Origin: Streptomyces mutabilis
Lineage (GTDB): Bacteria > Actinomycetota > Actinomycetes > Streptomycetales > Streptomycetaceae
Assembly: GCF_014649815.1 (NCBI RefSeq)
Contig: NZ_BMTT01000006.1
Location: 248,001-312,000, forward strand
Length of the DNA: 64,000 nt
Direction: 5' to 3'
Numbering within the stretch: position 1 is the stretch's first letter; each line of letters opens with the position of its first letter. A program made the position numbers and the translations under genes. The notes under the pieces are model-generated. The model searched no databases, had not been told where the DNA came from, and saw only the letters and a program-made list of their open reading frames with translations. Shown here in pieces: positions 9,549 to 19,500 of this stretch.

Positions 9549-9598
9549 TACGATAGCCCTCGTAGTACGGCGTGTGTCAAACTACGGCACCCTTCGTA
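9549..9598. promoter_or_regulatory. Pair of TACGR-N6-TCGTA palindromes (candidate ArsR operators)
   Basis: Site A at 9549-9564 reads TACGA-N6-TCGTA; site B at 9583-9598 reads TACGG-N6-TCGTA, centres 34 bp apart. Both are in the OYE/ArsR intergenic gap. The same half-sites and spacing occur in the operators at 26201-26268 next to a homologous regulator. Confidence 0.65.
9550..9580 (-). promoter_or_regulatory. Predicted promoter of the OYE gene
   Basis: On the minus strand a TTGACA -35 (9575-9580) is followed 19 bases later by TATCGT (9550-9555), which fits TANNNT. The spacing is slightly long. Palindrome A covers the -10 element. Confidence 0.5.
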
Positions 9599-9663
9599 CA
9601 ATGAGGCCCTTCGACGGAGCCCCTGCCGGTCAGCGGGCTCCCACCGGACGAACTGGAGCCGCC

Positions 9664-10026
9664 GTGACCCCCGCCGCCACCGCCGCCGGCACCCGCGACC
9701 TGCCCCACCCGGCACGCGACGACATCCGGCTGGAGGGAGTGCTGCACGCGCTCTCCGACCCGGTGCGGCTGCGGATCGTACGGGACCTCGCCGCCGACGG
9801 CGACGAACTCTTCTCCTGCTCCCACTTCGACCTGCCGGTGACGAAGTCCACGTCCACTCACCACTTCCGGGTGCTGCGGGAGACCGGGGTGATCCGGCAG
9901 ACCTACCGGGGCACGGCCAAGATGAACGGCCTGCGCAAGGATGATCTGGACGTCCTCTTCCCGGGCCTGCTGGACGCCCTCCTGGCGGCGGCGGCCCGCC
10001 AGGCCGCCCGCCTCGGCACCGACTGA
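9664..10026 (+). CDS. ArsR/SmtB-type winged-helix regulator
   Basis: 120 aa from GTG 9664, with GGAG five bases upstream; an in-frame ATG at 9601 would add 21 residues and lies at the edge of operator B. The helix-turn-helix region, LSDPVRLRIVRDLAADGDE...STHHFRVLRETGVI, resembles ArsR proteins, but the metal-binding ELCVC motif of arsenic sensors is absent. CSHFDLPVTKS just before the recognition helix is typical of a subgroup that pairs with oxidoreductases. It is closely similar to the regulator at 26280-26615 (TKS/SKQ-T-THHFRVLRE, FPGLL at the C-terminus). It probably represses the divergent OYE gene and itself; the inducer is unknown. Confidence 0.85.
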   Translation: MTPAATAAGTRDLPHPARDDIRLEGVLHALSDPVRLRIVRDLAADGDELFSCSHFDLPVTKSTSTHHFRVLRETGVIRQTYRGTAKMNGLRKDDLDVLFPGLLDALLAAAARQAARLGTD

Positions 10027-10046
10027 CCGCGTCCCGAGGGGTGTAC

Positions 10047-11396
10047 TCAGTCCGTCGCCGTCCGCGCCGCCGCCAGCAGCGACTCCCAGTCGGGCAGCTT
10101 CACCACGCGCCGCCCCAGCGAGGCGCCGAGTTCCGCCTCGGCCCGCTCGATCGCCCGCCACCCCGCCCACTCGACCGGCTCGACGCCTTCGGCGCGCAGG
10201 GCCCCGAGCGGGTCGCACGCGGGGACGTCCCGCCGCAGGAGCGTGGGGGTGTCCGCCAGCAAGGACGTCACCGTCTCCTTGGCGCAGGGGCGGTTGGTGC
10301 CGATGACGCCGGTGGGGCCCCGCTTGATCCAGCCGGCCACGTACTCGCCGGGAGCGACCGCGCCCGCACGCAGGACGCGTCCCGCCCGGTGCGGCACCGT
10401 GCCGCTCGCCGCGTCGAACGGCAGCCCCTCCAGCGGCACGCCGCGATAGCCCACCGACCGCAGCACCAGCCCGGCCCGGATCTCCTCGTACCGCCCCGTG
10501 CCCGTCACCCCGCCGCTCCCGTCCGGCCGGGTCCGCTCGAAGCGCACGGCGCCCACGTGACCGTCCCCGTCCGCCGTCAGCTCCACCGGACGCAGGAAGA
10601 AGCGCACCCGGAGCCGACGGGCGGCTTCCGGCGCCGTCCGCCCGGCCCAGCCGCGCAGCACCTCCACGTTGCGGCGCTGCGCACTGGGCAGCCCCGAGGG
10701 GTCCCGGTACGCCGGGTCCAGCGCCAGCTCGGCCGGCTCCACCAGGACGGCGGCGTCCGGCAGGGCGCCCAGTTCGCGCAGTTCCTTGGTGGTGAAACGG
10801 GCCTGCGAGGGGCCGCGCCGGCCCACCATGTGCACGTCGGCCACCCGGCCCGCGGCCAGCGTGTCGAGCGCAGCCTGCGGGATGTCGGTGCCGCTGAGCT
10901 CGGCCGTGCCGCGCACCAGCATCCGCGCCACGTCGACGGCGACGTTGCCCACCCCGATCACGACCGCCGACCGTGCCCCGCGCAGGAACTCGTCGTCCAC
11001 GGCGTCCGGGTGGGCGCTGTACCAGGACACGAACTCGGTCGCCGACCAGCTCCCCGGCAGATCCTCGCCGGGGATGCCCAGCCGTCGGTCGGCGGCGGCA
11101 CCCACGCAGTACACCACCGCGTGGTACAGCTCCCGCAGACGGGCGGAGGGCACACCGCCCGGACCGACCGGGACCGCGCCGAGGAACCGCACCCGCTCGT
11201 GCTCCAGCACCATGCGCAGGGCGTTCTGCAACGACTTGATCTTCTCGTGGTCCGGAGCCACCCCGTACCGCACCAGCCCGTACGGGCACGGCAGCCGGTC
11301 GAGGACGTCGACGTGCACCCCCTGGCCGAGCTGGACGAGGCTCTGCGCGGTGTAGCACCCGCTCGGTCCCGAGCCGACGACGGCGATACGCAGCAC
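10047..11396 (-). CDS. FAD-dependent ferredoxin/adrenodoxin-type NADP reductase (FprA-like)
   Basis: 449 aa from GTG 11396, preceded by AAGGAG. The FAD motif VGSGPSGCYTAQSL begins near residue 6, then CPYGLVRYGVAPDHEKIKS (typical of adrenodoxin reductase and mycobacterial FprA), the NADP motif VVIGVGNVAVDVARML, and the C-terminal GWIKRGPTGVIGTNR. These enzymes pass electrons from NADPH to ferredoxins, often serving cytochromes P450. No ferredoxin or P450 gene is adjacent. The gene converges with the ArsR gene, stops being 20 bases apart. It forms the left chromosomal flank of the split DUF6214 gene. Confidence 0.92.
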   Translation of the reverse strand: MLRIAVVGSGPSGCYTAQSLVQLGQGVHVDVLDRLPCPYGLVRYGVAPDHEKIKSLQNALRMVLEHERVRFLGAVPVGPGGVPSARLRELYHAVVYCVGAAADRRLGIPGEDLPGSWSATEFVSWYSAHPDAVDDEFLRGARSAVVIGVGNVAVDVARMLVRGTAELSGTDIPQAALDTLAAGRVADVHMVGRRGPSQARFTTKELRELGALPDAAVLVEPAELALDPAYRDPSGLPSAQRRNVEVLRGWAGRTAPEAARRLRVRFFLRPVELTADGDGHVGAVRFERTRPDGSGGVTGTGRYEEIRAGLVLRSVGYRGVPLEGLPFDAASGTVPHRAGRVLRAGAVAPGEYVAGWIKRGPTGVIGTNRPCAKETVTSLLADTPTLLRRDVPACDPLGALRAEGVEPVEWAGWRAIERAEAELGASLGRRVVKLPDWESLLAAARTATD

Positions 11397-11553
11397 TGCG
11401 GAACTCCTTGTCCGGAGGGCGGAGGGAGGTCGCTGGTCCTTCCAGCATCCCACCACCCCCGCTGCGCTGACAGGGTGCCGCGCACGGTGAACGGCACGTG
11501 TTCCGCGCGTGTTCTGTTCGTATGGAATGTGATCATGCGGTTACGTTCGGTTT

Positions 11554-11955
11554 ATGCTCGACGCACCCTTCGTTGATCGTTCGCTTCAGCTTTCCGATCG
11601 CTGTCCGGACGACGGCGAGGTGTCCGTGCGGCAGACCTGGGTGGTGCGCGAGGGGTCCGACGCGGCCTCGTGGTTCGACGTCCGGCTGACCTTCGCCGAC
11701 GGCGCCCGGCTGGAGGCGCTCGCCGTGCTGTCCCGTCACGGCGTGCGGGTCGAGGACGTGCGGGCCCGACCGCCGCTGTCCCTCGACGACCTGTCCGTGC
11801 TCGCCGAGTGGCTGGAGCACCCGCTCTTCGACGCCTGTGCACCGGCCGATGCCGCACCGGCCGCCTCGCGGCGGGCCCGTCCCGCCTGGCCGGGCGGCCG
11901 GGAGGGACGCCGACTCGTCGCGCGGGAGTACCGGGCGGCCCGGGAGGCGGGCGGC
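11554..11955 (+). pseudogene. DUF6214-like gene, 5' part (134 codons), interrupted by the island
   Basis: The frame opens with MLDAPFVDRSLQLSD and continues in good actinobacterial codon usage through SVRQTWVVREGSDAASWFDVRLTF to EYRAAREAGG. From 11956 on the frame continues only as the antisense of an IS5 transposase remnant, so the true gene ends there. The missing C-terminus, beginning GDPVLAVM and ending LTPRRARR*, lies on the same strand at 26763-26879. Rejoining the two at the shared Gly codon gives a protein of about 171 residues. The function of DUF6214 proteins is unknown. Confidence 0.8.
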
Positions 11956-12176
11956 ACGGCCCGTACTCGGCGGGCACGTCCCGCCACGGCACACCGGTCC
12001 GGACCCGAAACCGTATGCCGTCGATCAGCAGCCGCCGGGACCAGACAGGCGGCCGCCCCGCCTTCGCCCCCTTCGGCAACAACGGCTCCAACATCGCCCA
12101 CTGCTCATCCGTGAGATTTCCCCGACCCATGAACCGTGATCATTCACAGCTCAAGATCAACTTTCGATACACGGCC
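11956..12176 (-). mobile_element. IS5-family insertion sequence remnant (transposase N-terminus and one end)
   Basis: On the minus strand an ATG at 12130 opens a frame starting MGRGNLTDEQWAMLEPLLP and continuing LLIDGIRFRVRTGVPWRDVP to AEYGP, the standard N-terminus (DUF4096) of Streptomyces IS5-family transposases. Similarity stops abruptly at about 11956, where the sequence switches to the DUF6214 gene. Upstream of the start codon, 12131-12176 reads like an IS end: a GGCCGTGTATCG terminus beside CTAG. Only about 58 transposase residues remain and the DDE catalytic domain is missing, so the element cannot move by itself. Confidence 0.8.
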
Positions 12177-12622
12177 TAGGAGTGTCGGCTCACGATTGAG
12201 TTGGCGTATGTAGCGAGATCGTCGACCAAGACCTGAAGGCGTCGTCTTCTGAGCGTGTCCAGAAGGGGGAGGGTGTGCCGGTAGATCGCTGACCAGGTGA
12301 TGTCGGTGCCGCCATCAGGTACTCGGGCCAGGTCCACAGACCCTCGATGAGACTCGAACGGCCCCGCGGCCTGTTCGTAGCTGAACCGCTGGTCGGGGAC
12401 CAACTCAACGATGCGCTCGCGGCAGCACACCTGTCCAATGCGAGAGTAAATGGTGCGGCGGTCACCTGCGCGGGCCGGTCGATCGACCCCTGCGGGCAAG
12501 TCCCACTCGACCTCGTAGTAGGAGCTCCACGACGGCCAGGACTCCGCATCGAGGAGCGCGGCGTAAACGACAGCAGCAGGCGCCGATGAGCGCGAGGTAG
12601 CGGTGACCGCAAGCGACGACAC
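12176..12622 (-). CDS. SRPBCC family (polyketide cyclase/START-like) protein
   Basis: 148 aa, GTG start. The fold pattern is that of the SRPBCC superfamily: SSAPAAVVYAALLDAESWPSW at the N-terminus, a central CCRERIVELVPDQRFSYEQ strand set, DITWSAIYRHT, and a long C-terminal helix. Members bind hydrophobic ligands; some are polyketide cyclases, others have no known reaction. The TAG stop spans the inferred IS end (CTAG beside the IS terminus), so a few C-terminal residues may have been replaced by insertion, although the length is normal for the family. It lies downstream of the small membrane genes, on the same strand. Confidence 0.75.
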   Translation of the reverse strand: MSSLAVTATSRSSAPAAVVYAALLDAESWPSWSSYYEVEWDLPAGVDRPARAGDRRTIYSRIGQVCCRERIVELVPDQRFSYEQAAGPFESHRGSVDLARVPDGGTDITWSAIYRHTLPLLDTLRRRRLQVLVDDLATYANSIVSRHS

Positions 12623-12688
12623 CTGGCAAGGCTAGACCGTTTCCCACTGTGATCGTGTTACGAGCTCTTAGCTCTCCGGCTACGACGG

Positions 12689-12947
12689 TCACATAATGGA
12701 GAATGATGCCGCAACCCAGAGGACCCCTACCAGAACGCCGCCAATCCCCACATACCGGAAGGTCTCACGCATAGCCCTTCCGGCGTTCATAAAGCGTAGA
12801 AATCGAAAATACGGTAGGCGATTTCTCTGACATTGACTATCAGGCATACTCCGAAGCCGATCAGAGTGAGCCCCGTATCAGGAGGAACAGGATTCCTTCT
12901 CTCCGCCCGTTAGTGACTGAACCACGGGCCGCCTCCCCGTCAGTCAT
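12689..12947 (-). pseudogene. Decayed third copy of the small two-helix membrane protein
   Basis: Reading the minus strand, an ATG at 12947 opens a frame that fails inside the first hydrophobic segment; a different frame then gives LTLIGFGVCLIVNVREIAYR, and the second helix (FRYVGIGGVLVGVLWVAASF) is in a third frame whose own ATG at 12790 overlaps a TGA. The FG-x-x-x-x-x-N-x-R element at the end of helix 1 matches the intact paralogues at 13034-13270 and 13284-13505. At least two frameshifts are needed. The segment is A+T-rich compared with the chromosome. Confidence 0.55.
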
Positions 12948-13033
12948 CAAAGAAATATCACCCCGCCACCACGGCGCCGGCTCCTGTCAAGCCGAACAAG
13001 GCACCTACTCCCCCCGGAGGGCTTGAACCGCAG

Positions 13034-13270
13034 TCACATCAGGGGCATGAGACCGAAAAAGATGGCAAGCAGTCCAACGAATACCCAGAGCCACCCCAGC
13101 AGTCTGATGACTGACGGTCTCCCCTTCCTGCTCGCCGTGGATGCCGCCGCTGATTCAGACAGGCGGTCCCTCGCGCCGCGGTAATTGACAATGACGGCAG
13201 AGCCGAATAGGAGGACTGCGGAGCCGAAAAGGACGGCGACCCCGCCGAACGAAAGAGAGAGTAATTTCAT
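13034..13270 (-). CDS. Small two-helix membrane protein, candidate immunity protein (copy 2)
   Basis: 78 aa. Helix 1 is about residues 5-28, followed by a basic cytosolic-type loop with VNYRGARDRLSES, and helix 2 at about 54-76. It aligns with the neighbouring 73-aa protein through the motif FG-x-A-x-x-x-N-x-R-G-x-R-D-R-L-x-x-S between the helices. The start is 13 bases after the neighbour's stop, so the two are probably one transcript with the upstream RHS gene. Small membrane proteins directly downstream of polymorphic toxin genes often act as immunity proteins; that role is inferred only from position and duplication. Confidence 0.65.
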   Translation of the reverse strand: MKLLSLSFGGVAVLFGSAVLLFGSAVIVNYRGARDRLSESAAASTASRKGRPSVIRLLGWLWVFVGLLAIFFGLMPLM

Positions 13271-13283
13271 ACTTGCGCCTGAA

Positions 13284-13505
13284 TCAGGAGAAGATTGCGA
13301 AAACTATCCCAAAAAGAGTCATGAAAACGCCCAAAATAGAGGCCATTACGCCGACAGCTTTGAAGGTGCCCGGCACTTTGGTGTCTCCTGGCGCGATATT
13401 GATGGGTGAAGCTGCCAGCCGGTCGCGGAACCCGCGATGGTTCGTGGCTAGCGCCAGTCCGAAGGTGAGGCAAGAAAGCCCGAGGATTAGTGGAATGATA
13501 AACAT
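13284..13505 (-). CDS. Small two-helix membrane protein, candidate immunity protein (copy 1)
   Basis: 73 aa from ATG 13505, with AGGAGGG nine bases upstream, which supports translation. Helix 1 is about residues 2-21, then TNHRGFRDRLAAS, and helix 2 at about 49-72. It is the first gene downstream of the RHS stop (84 bases away) and is paralogous to the 78-aa protein that follows. Its codon usage and lower G+C differ from the chromosomal flanks. No named family is recognised. If the RHS C-terminus acts on membranes, a resident membrane protein would be a logical protector, but the sequence alone does not show this. Confidence 0.7.
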   Translation of the reverse strand: MFIIPLILGLSCLTFGLALATNHRGFRDRLAASPINIAPGDTKVPGTFKAVGVMASILGVFMTLFGIVFAIFS

Positions 13506-13589
13506 GGAGAATAGCCCTCCTATTTCTGCCGCGTCGGAGGCCGCCGGACCGAGTGCTCGCTTCTCGGGCCGGCGGCAAAAAGGTACGAA

Positions 13590-16500
13590 TCAACTGCAGC
13601 CGAGCCGCAGCGAACAACCCCAGGTGTAGTTGAGCCCTGTCTCAACTCCTCCTTCGACGCCGGGGCCCCCACCTACCTCAGTGGCCCATACCGGCTCGCC
13701 CTTGCTGTTCCTCACCCATGATCCGTCGAGATTGAAACTGGATTCATGGCTGGCAAGACCTCCGATTCCGTAGTGCGCGGAGACTTCCTTGTCCCAGCCC
13801 CAGCCTCGGAGTTGGTCGAGCGAGTCCGCGTTACTCGTCAGTCCCGTGAGGTCTGCCGAGAGGCCCCCTCCCACTCCGGAGATCGCCGGAGAACCACTCA
13901 CGCCGAGATCCCAGTCCCCGTCGGCGTTACGGCTCACCATAACGCAGCCCCCCAGAGTCCCCATCAGGACCGCTCCTCCGGAAACGCTAATGCAAGCGCC
14001 CCACGTGTTGGGCTCAGTTCCCACGCCGATAACGTCGAGCACCTTACCGAACCAGTTCTTGTTGGCCTCCGACTTAGGCTTGGGGCCGGGGTTGGGGGCA
14101 GGGCTGCCCCCGGAACTGGACGGTACGGTCCTCAGCCAGCCCTTGGGCGCGGGCGTGGAGGGCAGGGTAATGTTGCGGCGTCCGGGGATGCCTCCGAGGC
14201 CGGTGGGCTTCATGCCCTTCACGAGCGGGGGGCGCTTTCCGCAGCGGCAGGCGCGGACCGGTCCTTCGCTGCTGCTGGCCTTTTTGCCGGTGCTGACGGG
14301 GACGCCGTTGCGGCAGTTCTTGATTTCGCCGGTGTGGCATTCGGGGACACCGAGGCCGGTGGGGTCTGCGATGGTCTGCGGGTTCTGGACCGCGTAGCTG
14401 TAGCCGTTGAGGGTCTGTCCGATGCCGGTCTGCAGGAGTGGGTCGACGCTGATGAACTGGCCGATCTCGGGGTCGTACTGGCGTGCGTCGACGTGGGTGA
14501 GTCCTGTGCCGGTGTCGGTGGTCTTACCGAGGAAGCCCTTGTCGTCGGGCCAAGCCGACCCGGTGACGGTGCCTCTGGGGGCGCCGAAGGGGGTCATGTA
14601 GCGCCGGGAGTACGCCTGGTCGGTGGCGTCGACGGCAAGGGTGGACGTGCCGTGCAGGTCATTGGCCAGGTAACTGAGCTCGTCGCTGCCGGTCTCGTTG
14701 GACCGGACGGCAACGGTCACGTCACCGGAACCGTAGTGGCGCTGGGCCCAGGAGGTGCCGTCGGCGCGCAGGTGCAGCTCTGTTGCGCCCGCGTAGAGGA
14801 TGCGCTCTCCGTCCTCGGTGCTGCGGATGAGGAGGGTGCCGTCGGCTCCGTAGAGGTAGTCGGTGGTCTTGCCGTTCTCGGTCAGGCTGGTCAGCTTGCC
14901 TTCCTCGGACCAGGCGAGGTCCTGTGTGGCGGCGCCGTCGGGCCGGCTGGTGGTGTTGCCGGTGCTGTCGAACGTGAAGGCGCGGTCGGGGTTGGTGCAG
15001 TCCGCCGACGTGCTGGTTCCGGTCAGGGCGTGAGGCTGGCCGTCCTTCTCGTAGCAGTAGTGCGTGGTGGTGCTGCCGGCGGTGGTGTGTGCGGTCTGCG
15101 TGGTGCGCTGTCCGGCGTCGTTGTAGGTGTAGCTGGTCCAGTACGGGGCCCTTCCGCCCAGGGTGTTCGCGCTGCGGGTGTCGGAGCACTTCTGGGAGGC
15201 GGGGGTCCACGCTTCGGTCATGCGCCGGTGGCCGTCGTAGGTGAAGCACTGGGTTTCCGCTGCTGCGGTGCCGCCGAGGGTGCTGGTGTCGGCGATGGAG
15301 GTGACGTTGCCTGTCTGGTCGTAGGTGTAGGCGAGGTTCTGCAGCTTGTACGGGTGGGTCTGGTCGGTGACGTGGCTGCCGAGGAGGCGCTTGGTGCCTT
15401 CCTCCCAGAGGTTGGTGACGTAGGCCTTCTTGTGTTCCTCGGTGTCGGCGGTGCCGAGCGTGAGCTGCCGGGCCAGGCCGAGGGCCGAGTAGTCGGCGTC
15501 GAGCAGGTAGCCGGCCTTGCCGACAATCGACGTGACCTGTCCGGTGTCGGTGTACTGGTAGCCGACGACCTCGGACGGGAGCCCGCCGAGAGCGGGTTCC
15601 TTGGTGCTCTGCAGGGTGCCGTCGATGTTGTAGTTGCCCTCGAACTGCAGGGTCGTTGGTGCCCCCGCGGTGACCAGTGGGTCGGATTCCGGCAGGGTGA
15701 GTTCGGTGATGGCGGGCCGGTCGAGCTTGTCGTAGGCGGTGACGGTCTTGGTGTAGGCCGTGCCGTTCTTGCCGCCGACGTAGCGCGTGCTCGCGTCCGG
15801 CTGTCCCTCGAGGAGAGCGTCGTAGGTGAACGCGGTCAGTTGGTTGGCGTCGTCCTTCGATCCGGCCCAGGTGCCCGTGATGCGGTCGAGAGCGTCGTAG
15901 GCGGTGATGATGCTCTTGCCGCGGGAGTCGGTGGTCTGGGTGAGCCGGTCCAGTTGGTCGTAGGACAGGCGGGTCAGGCCCTTGTCCGGGTCGTCCGCGC
16001 TGATCTTGCGGCCGAACAGGTCGTAGCCGTATGTCCACTGCGCGCCGTCGGGGCCGGTGACTCGGGTCTTCAGGTCGTCCAGCGCGTACTGGAAGGTGGT
16101 GGAGGTGTACGAGGCTGTGCCCGTTCCGCCGCCGAACTGGGGGTCGGCGGGGCTGGTGCCCGCGTACTGTCGGGTCTCCACAGTCCGGCCGCGGGCGTCG
16201 ATGAGGGTGCGGCTGGCCGAGCCGCCCTTGAGGGCCGTGGTGGCGGTGGAGTCACCGGTGTAGCTCGTGGTGGTCGACCACTTCTTCACCCCGTAGACGT
16301 ACAGAGTGCTGGTGGTCGGGCGTTCCGCTCCGTCGTACACCGTTTCGGTCTGTGTGGGGGCCTCGCCGTACTCGGCGCGGGTGTAGGTGCCGTTCGGGGC
16401 GGAGGTGGTGTCGAAGATGTCCTCGTACTTCTCGTAGGCCAGTCCGCGTGTGTCGTAGCGGGTGTCGGTGAGTATCCGGCCGCCGAGCGGGCTGGGGGTC

Positions 16501-19500
16501 TGGGTCTGCAGGGGCCGCATCATCGCGTCGTACAGCTCGTAGCTCGTGCTGTAGGTCTTGCCGTCCTTCTTCAGGGTGGAGGTGGACACCCAGGACGGTT
16601 CGCCGCTGCTGAGGTGGTACTTGAAGGTGGTGTTCGCGCTGTAGCCGGCGGCCTTGCTGCGGTTGGGCAGCCAGACCGCGGTGAGGCGGCCGAGGGCGTC
16701 GTAGGTGGACTCGGTCTTCTTGGCGTTCGCGTCGTACACGCGCACGGCCTGGCCGTGCCGGGGGTCCAAGTACGTGTCCGTCACGTGGCCCTTGGGGTTG
16801 GTGACGGTCGTCTTGGTCAGCGGACCCGCGGTGGCGGGAGTGTAGCGGGTGTGGGTGGTGTTGCCGTCGGCGTCGGTGACGTCGACGGGCCGGCCGAGAG
16901 TGTCGTAGGCGGTCGTCGACGTGGTCTGCCAGCCCGAGGCCGCTCGCAGCTTGTCCGGGCCCGCTGTGGCGTTGTAGCCGGTGGCGCGGCCGGTCCAGGT
17001 GGCTACGCCCTTGGTGGGCTTCTGGGAGGCCGACCAGGTGGTGGCGTCGGGGTTGTCGTAGACGGTGGCGGTGTCGGACAGGAGGTCACCGCGGGTCTGG
17101 GTGTTCGCGGGGAGGTTCAGGCTGGTGTCGATGATGGAACAGGACCGGCCGACCGTGCGGGTGCGGGAGACGAGGTCGTTGATGCCGGCCGCGTCGTTGC
17201 GCGCGTACCAGGTGCGGGTGCAGGTCTCGTCGCCGCCCTTGCCGATCTCGCCGGAGTCACCGACGGTGACGGCCATGCCGTAGTCGTCGTAGGTGGTGTC
17301 GACGGAGCGGGAACGCCAGGCGTCGGCGGCGGACAGATACTCGTAGGTGGTGGACTTGGCGGTGCGGACGTAGCGGGCCACGTGGTCGGCGGCGCCGGGC
17401 GCGCTCTGGCGGGCGGTCTCCTTGGACCAGGGGTCGGTGACCTCGACGGTGATCGGTGTCGAGCCGTTGTAGGTGACGTGCTCGCGCCGTATGCCCTGGA
17501 ACTGGTCGCTGTCGGTGATGCTCGCGACTCCGACGGACGGGGAGGCGAGCGGCGTCACGGAGACGGAGCGGGTGGTGCCGTCCTTCTTCTTGTCACCGTG
17601 CATGCCCTGCATGTAGAGGGAGACAGTCTTGGAGCGGGTGGTTTCCTTGGCGCCGGTGGAGACGGTGACCTGACGGTAGCCGCGCCAGTCGGACCAGGTC
17701 CGTTCGTCCTTCGGGGTGAAGGGGGCATCGCTGTGGTGCCAGGCGGCGCCGCTGTAGTCGTAGGCGTACTCCACCGCGTCGTTGTTGCCCGCCGGGTCCG
17801 AGACGACGACGGCTTCCACCCGGTACTTGTGGAACCAGTCGACCGACGCGTCCTCGGCACCGTTGATGTTCCAGTACTGCGGGAAGCACGAGCGGGTGTT
17901 GGTGTCTTCGGCGGCGCCCTGCACCTCGCTGCGCACGCACTGCGGCGAGGACAGCGTCACGGTGGTGATCGAGCCGGTCTCCGAGGTGACCGTGGCGATA
18001 CGGGGCCGGGTCAGCGGCAGGATGTCGTCGGTGCCGTCCACCCGGTTCTCGCGCCACTGGTAGGTGAACGACACCGGGTTGAGGGCGATGGCGGTGCCGC
18101 CGGCCTTGCCGGTCCGCTTGATCGACTTCAGGGTGAGGACGTGGTCGGAGGTGTCTCCGATGTCTCCACCGTCCAGGTACTCCTGCGTGAAGTCCCAGGA
18201 GTCCACCGGGTCGTAGTCACCGCCGGAGGCGTTGTAGGAGAAGGTGTCGATGCTGGTCAGGCGCTTGCGGGAGAAGAACGACGGGCCGGTGCCCAGACAG
18301 TCGTCGTCGCCGTCGGTGCAGATGGCGTCGAAGGGGACGTCGGGCCAGTTCTTGGCCGTGTCCTTGGTCAGCGACGAGCAGTCGGACGCGGTGCACCGCT
18401 CGGCGTGGCTGAAGGTGACCTTGGCGTCGGCGTCGTCGGTGAACAGTGCGCCCTTGCGCAGCCCGTACTTGATCTCCTTCAGGTAGCCGCCGCGGGTGTA
18501 GGAAGCGTTGGCGGTCGTGGCCTTGTTCTTCTTGTAGTGGTTGGTCTCCTTGGCATACCAGTAGGTGGAGGCATTGCCGTGGGTGTCCTCGACATAGTCG
18601 AGGTTCCACCGCCACGCCTGGGTCACCGCCCGGTCACCGAAGGAGTCGCCCTTGCTGTAGCCCGGCTCTCCGGAGTCGTCGCCGAAGACCGGCACCGTCC
18701 AGGTCGAGTTCGTGCGCTGGCTGTCGGCGCCGTCGAGCTTGTTCCTGCCGAACACGTACTTCGTGCCGTCGCCGGTGATGACGGTCCAGTACTCGCCGTT
18801 GTCGTCGCCGTTGTCGGCGCCCGTGGAGCGGGTCACCGTGGAGGCGTCGTCGTTCGCCAGCCGCCAGGTGCTCTCCGCGTCGCCGGACTTCTTCACCAGG
18901 CGGGTGGCCTTGCCGTTCAGGACCAGCTGCGCGTTGTCGTACTTCCAGCATCGATCGTTGGCCTTGTCGTGGCCGTCGTCGTCGCAGGAGCCGTAGACCC
19001 GCTCGATGTAGGACTCGGTCAGACTGAAGCCCTCACCGACCGCGCTGCCCTGGTTGTTGGTGGTGGCGGTGCGGCCGTCGACGCTGCCGGAGTCGTACGA
19101 CAGGGCCAGCTCCGGTGTCGGCCCGGCTGCCGCAGGCGGCATGTTGATGTCGTAGTTCCATGTGAACGAACCGGAGTTGTCCCCTGCCTCCCAGGACGAG
19201 GACTCCGAGAGGTCGGTGGCCGAGTAGTCGCCGGCACCGGACGGGGACGCACCCTCTCCCGGGGCGGTAGCCGTCACCGCGAACACAGCGGTCGCGTTGG
19301 AGGCCGCTCGGGCCAGCTGAGTCGTGGGGCCGGCGTCCGTCTCGGCCAGGTGAACGGATGCTGTGACGGTCTGCTGAGCGCGGTCGTTGTCGGACGTCAA
19401 CGGTGTGGTGGTACGGCACGCGGCCTTGCCCGGCGTGTCCAGCACACAGCCGGGAAGGCGAACAATGCGCAGCCGGTCGGCCCAGTCGCCGCCGACCGCG

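Noticed and set aside
9577-11448. A 623-codon minus-strand frame spanning the ArsR gene and the FprA-like gene
   Set aside because: It is out of frame with both recognisable proteins and its translation is low-complexity Arg/Gly/Ala.
12176-12180. SRPBCC gene as clearly truncated by the IS
   Set aside because: Its stop lies at the IS end, but the protein has the normal family length and a complete C-terminal helix, so truncation cannot be shown.
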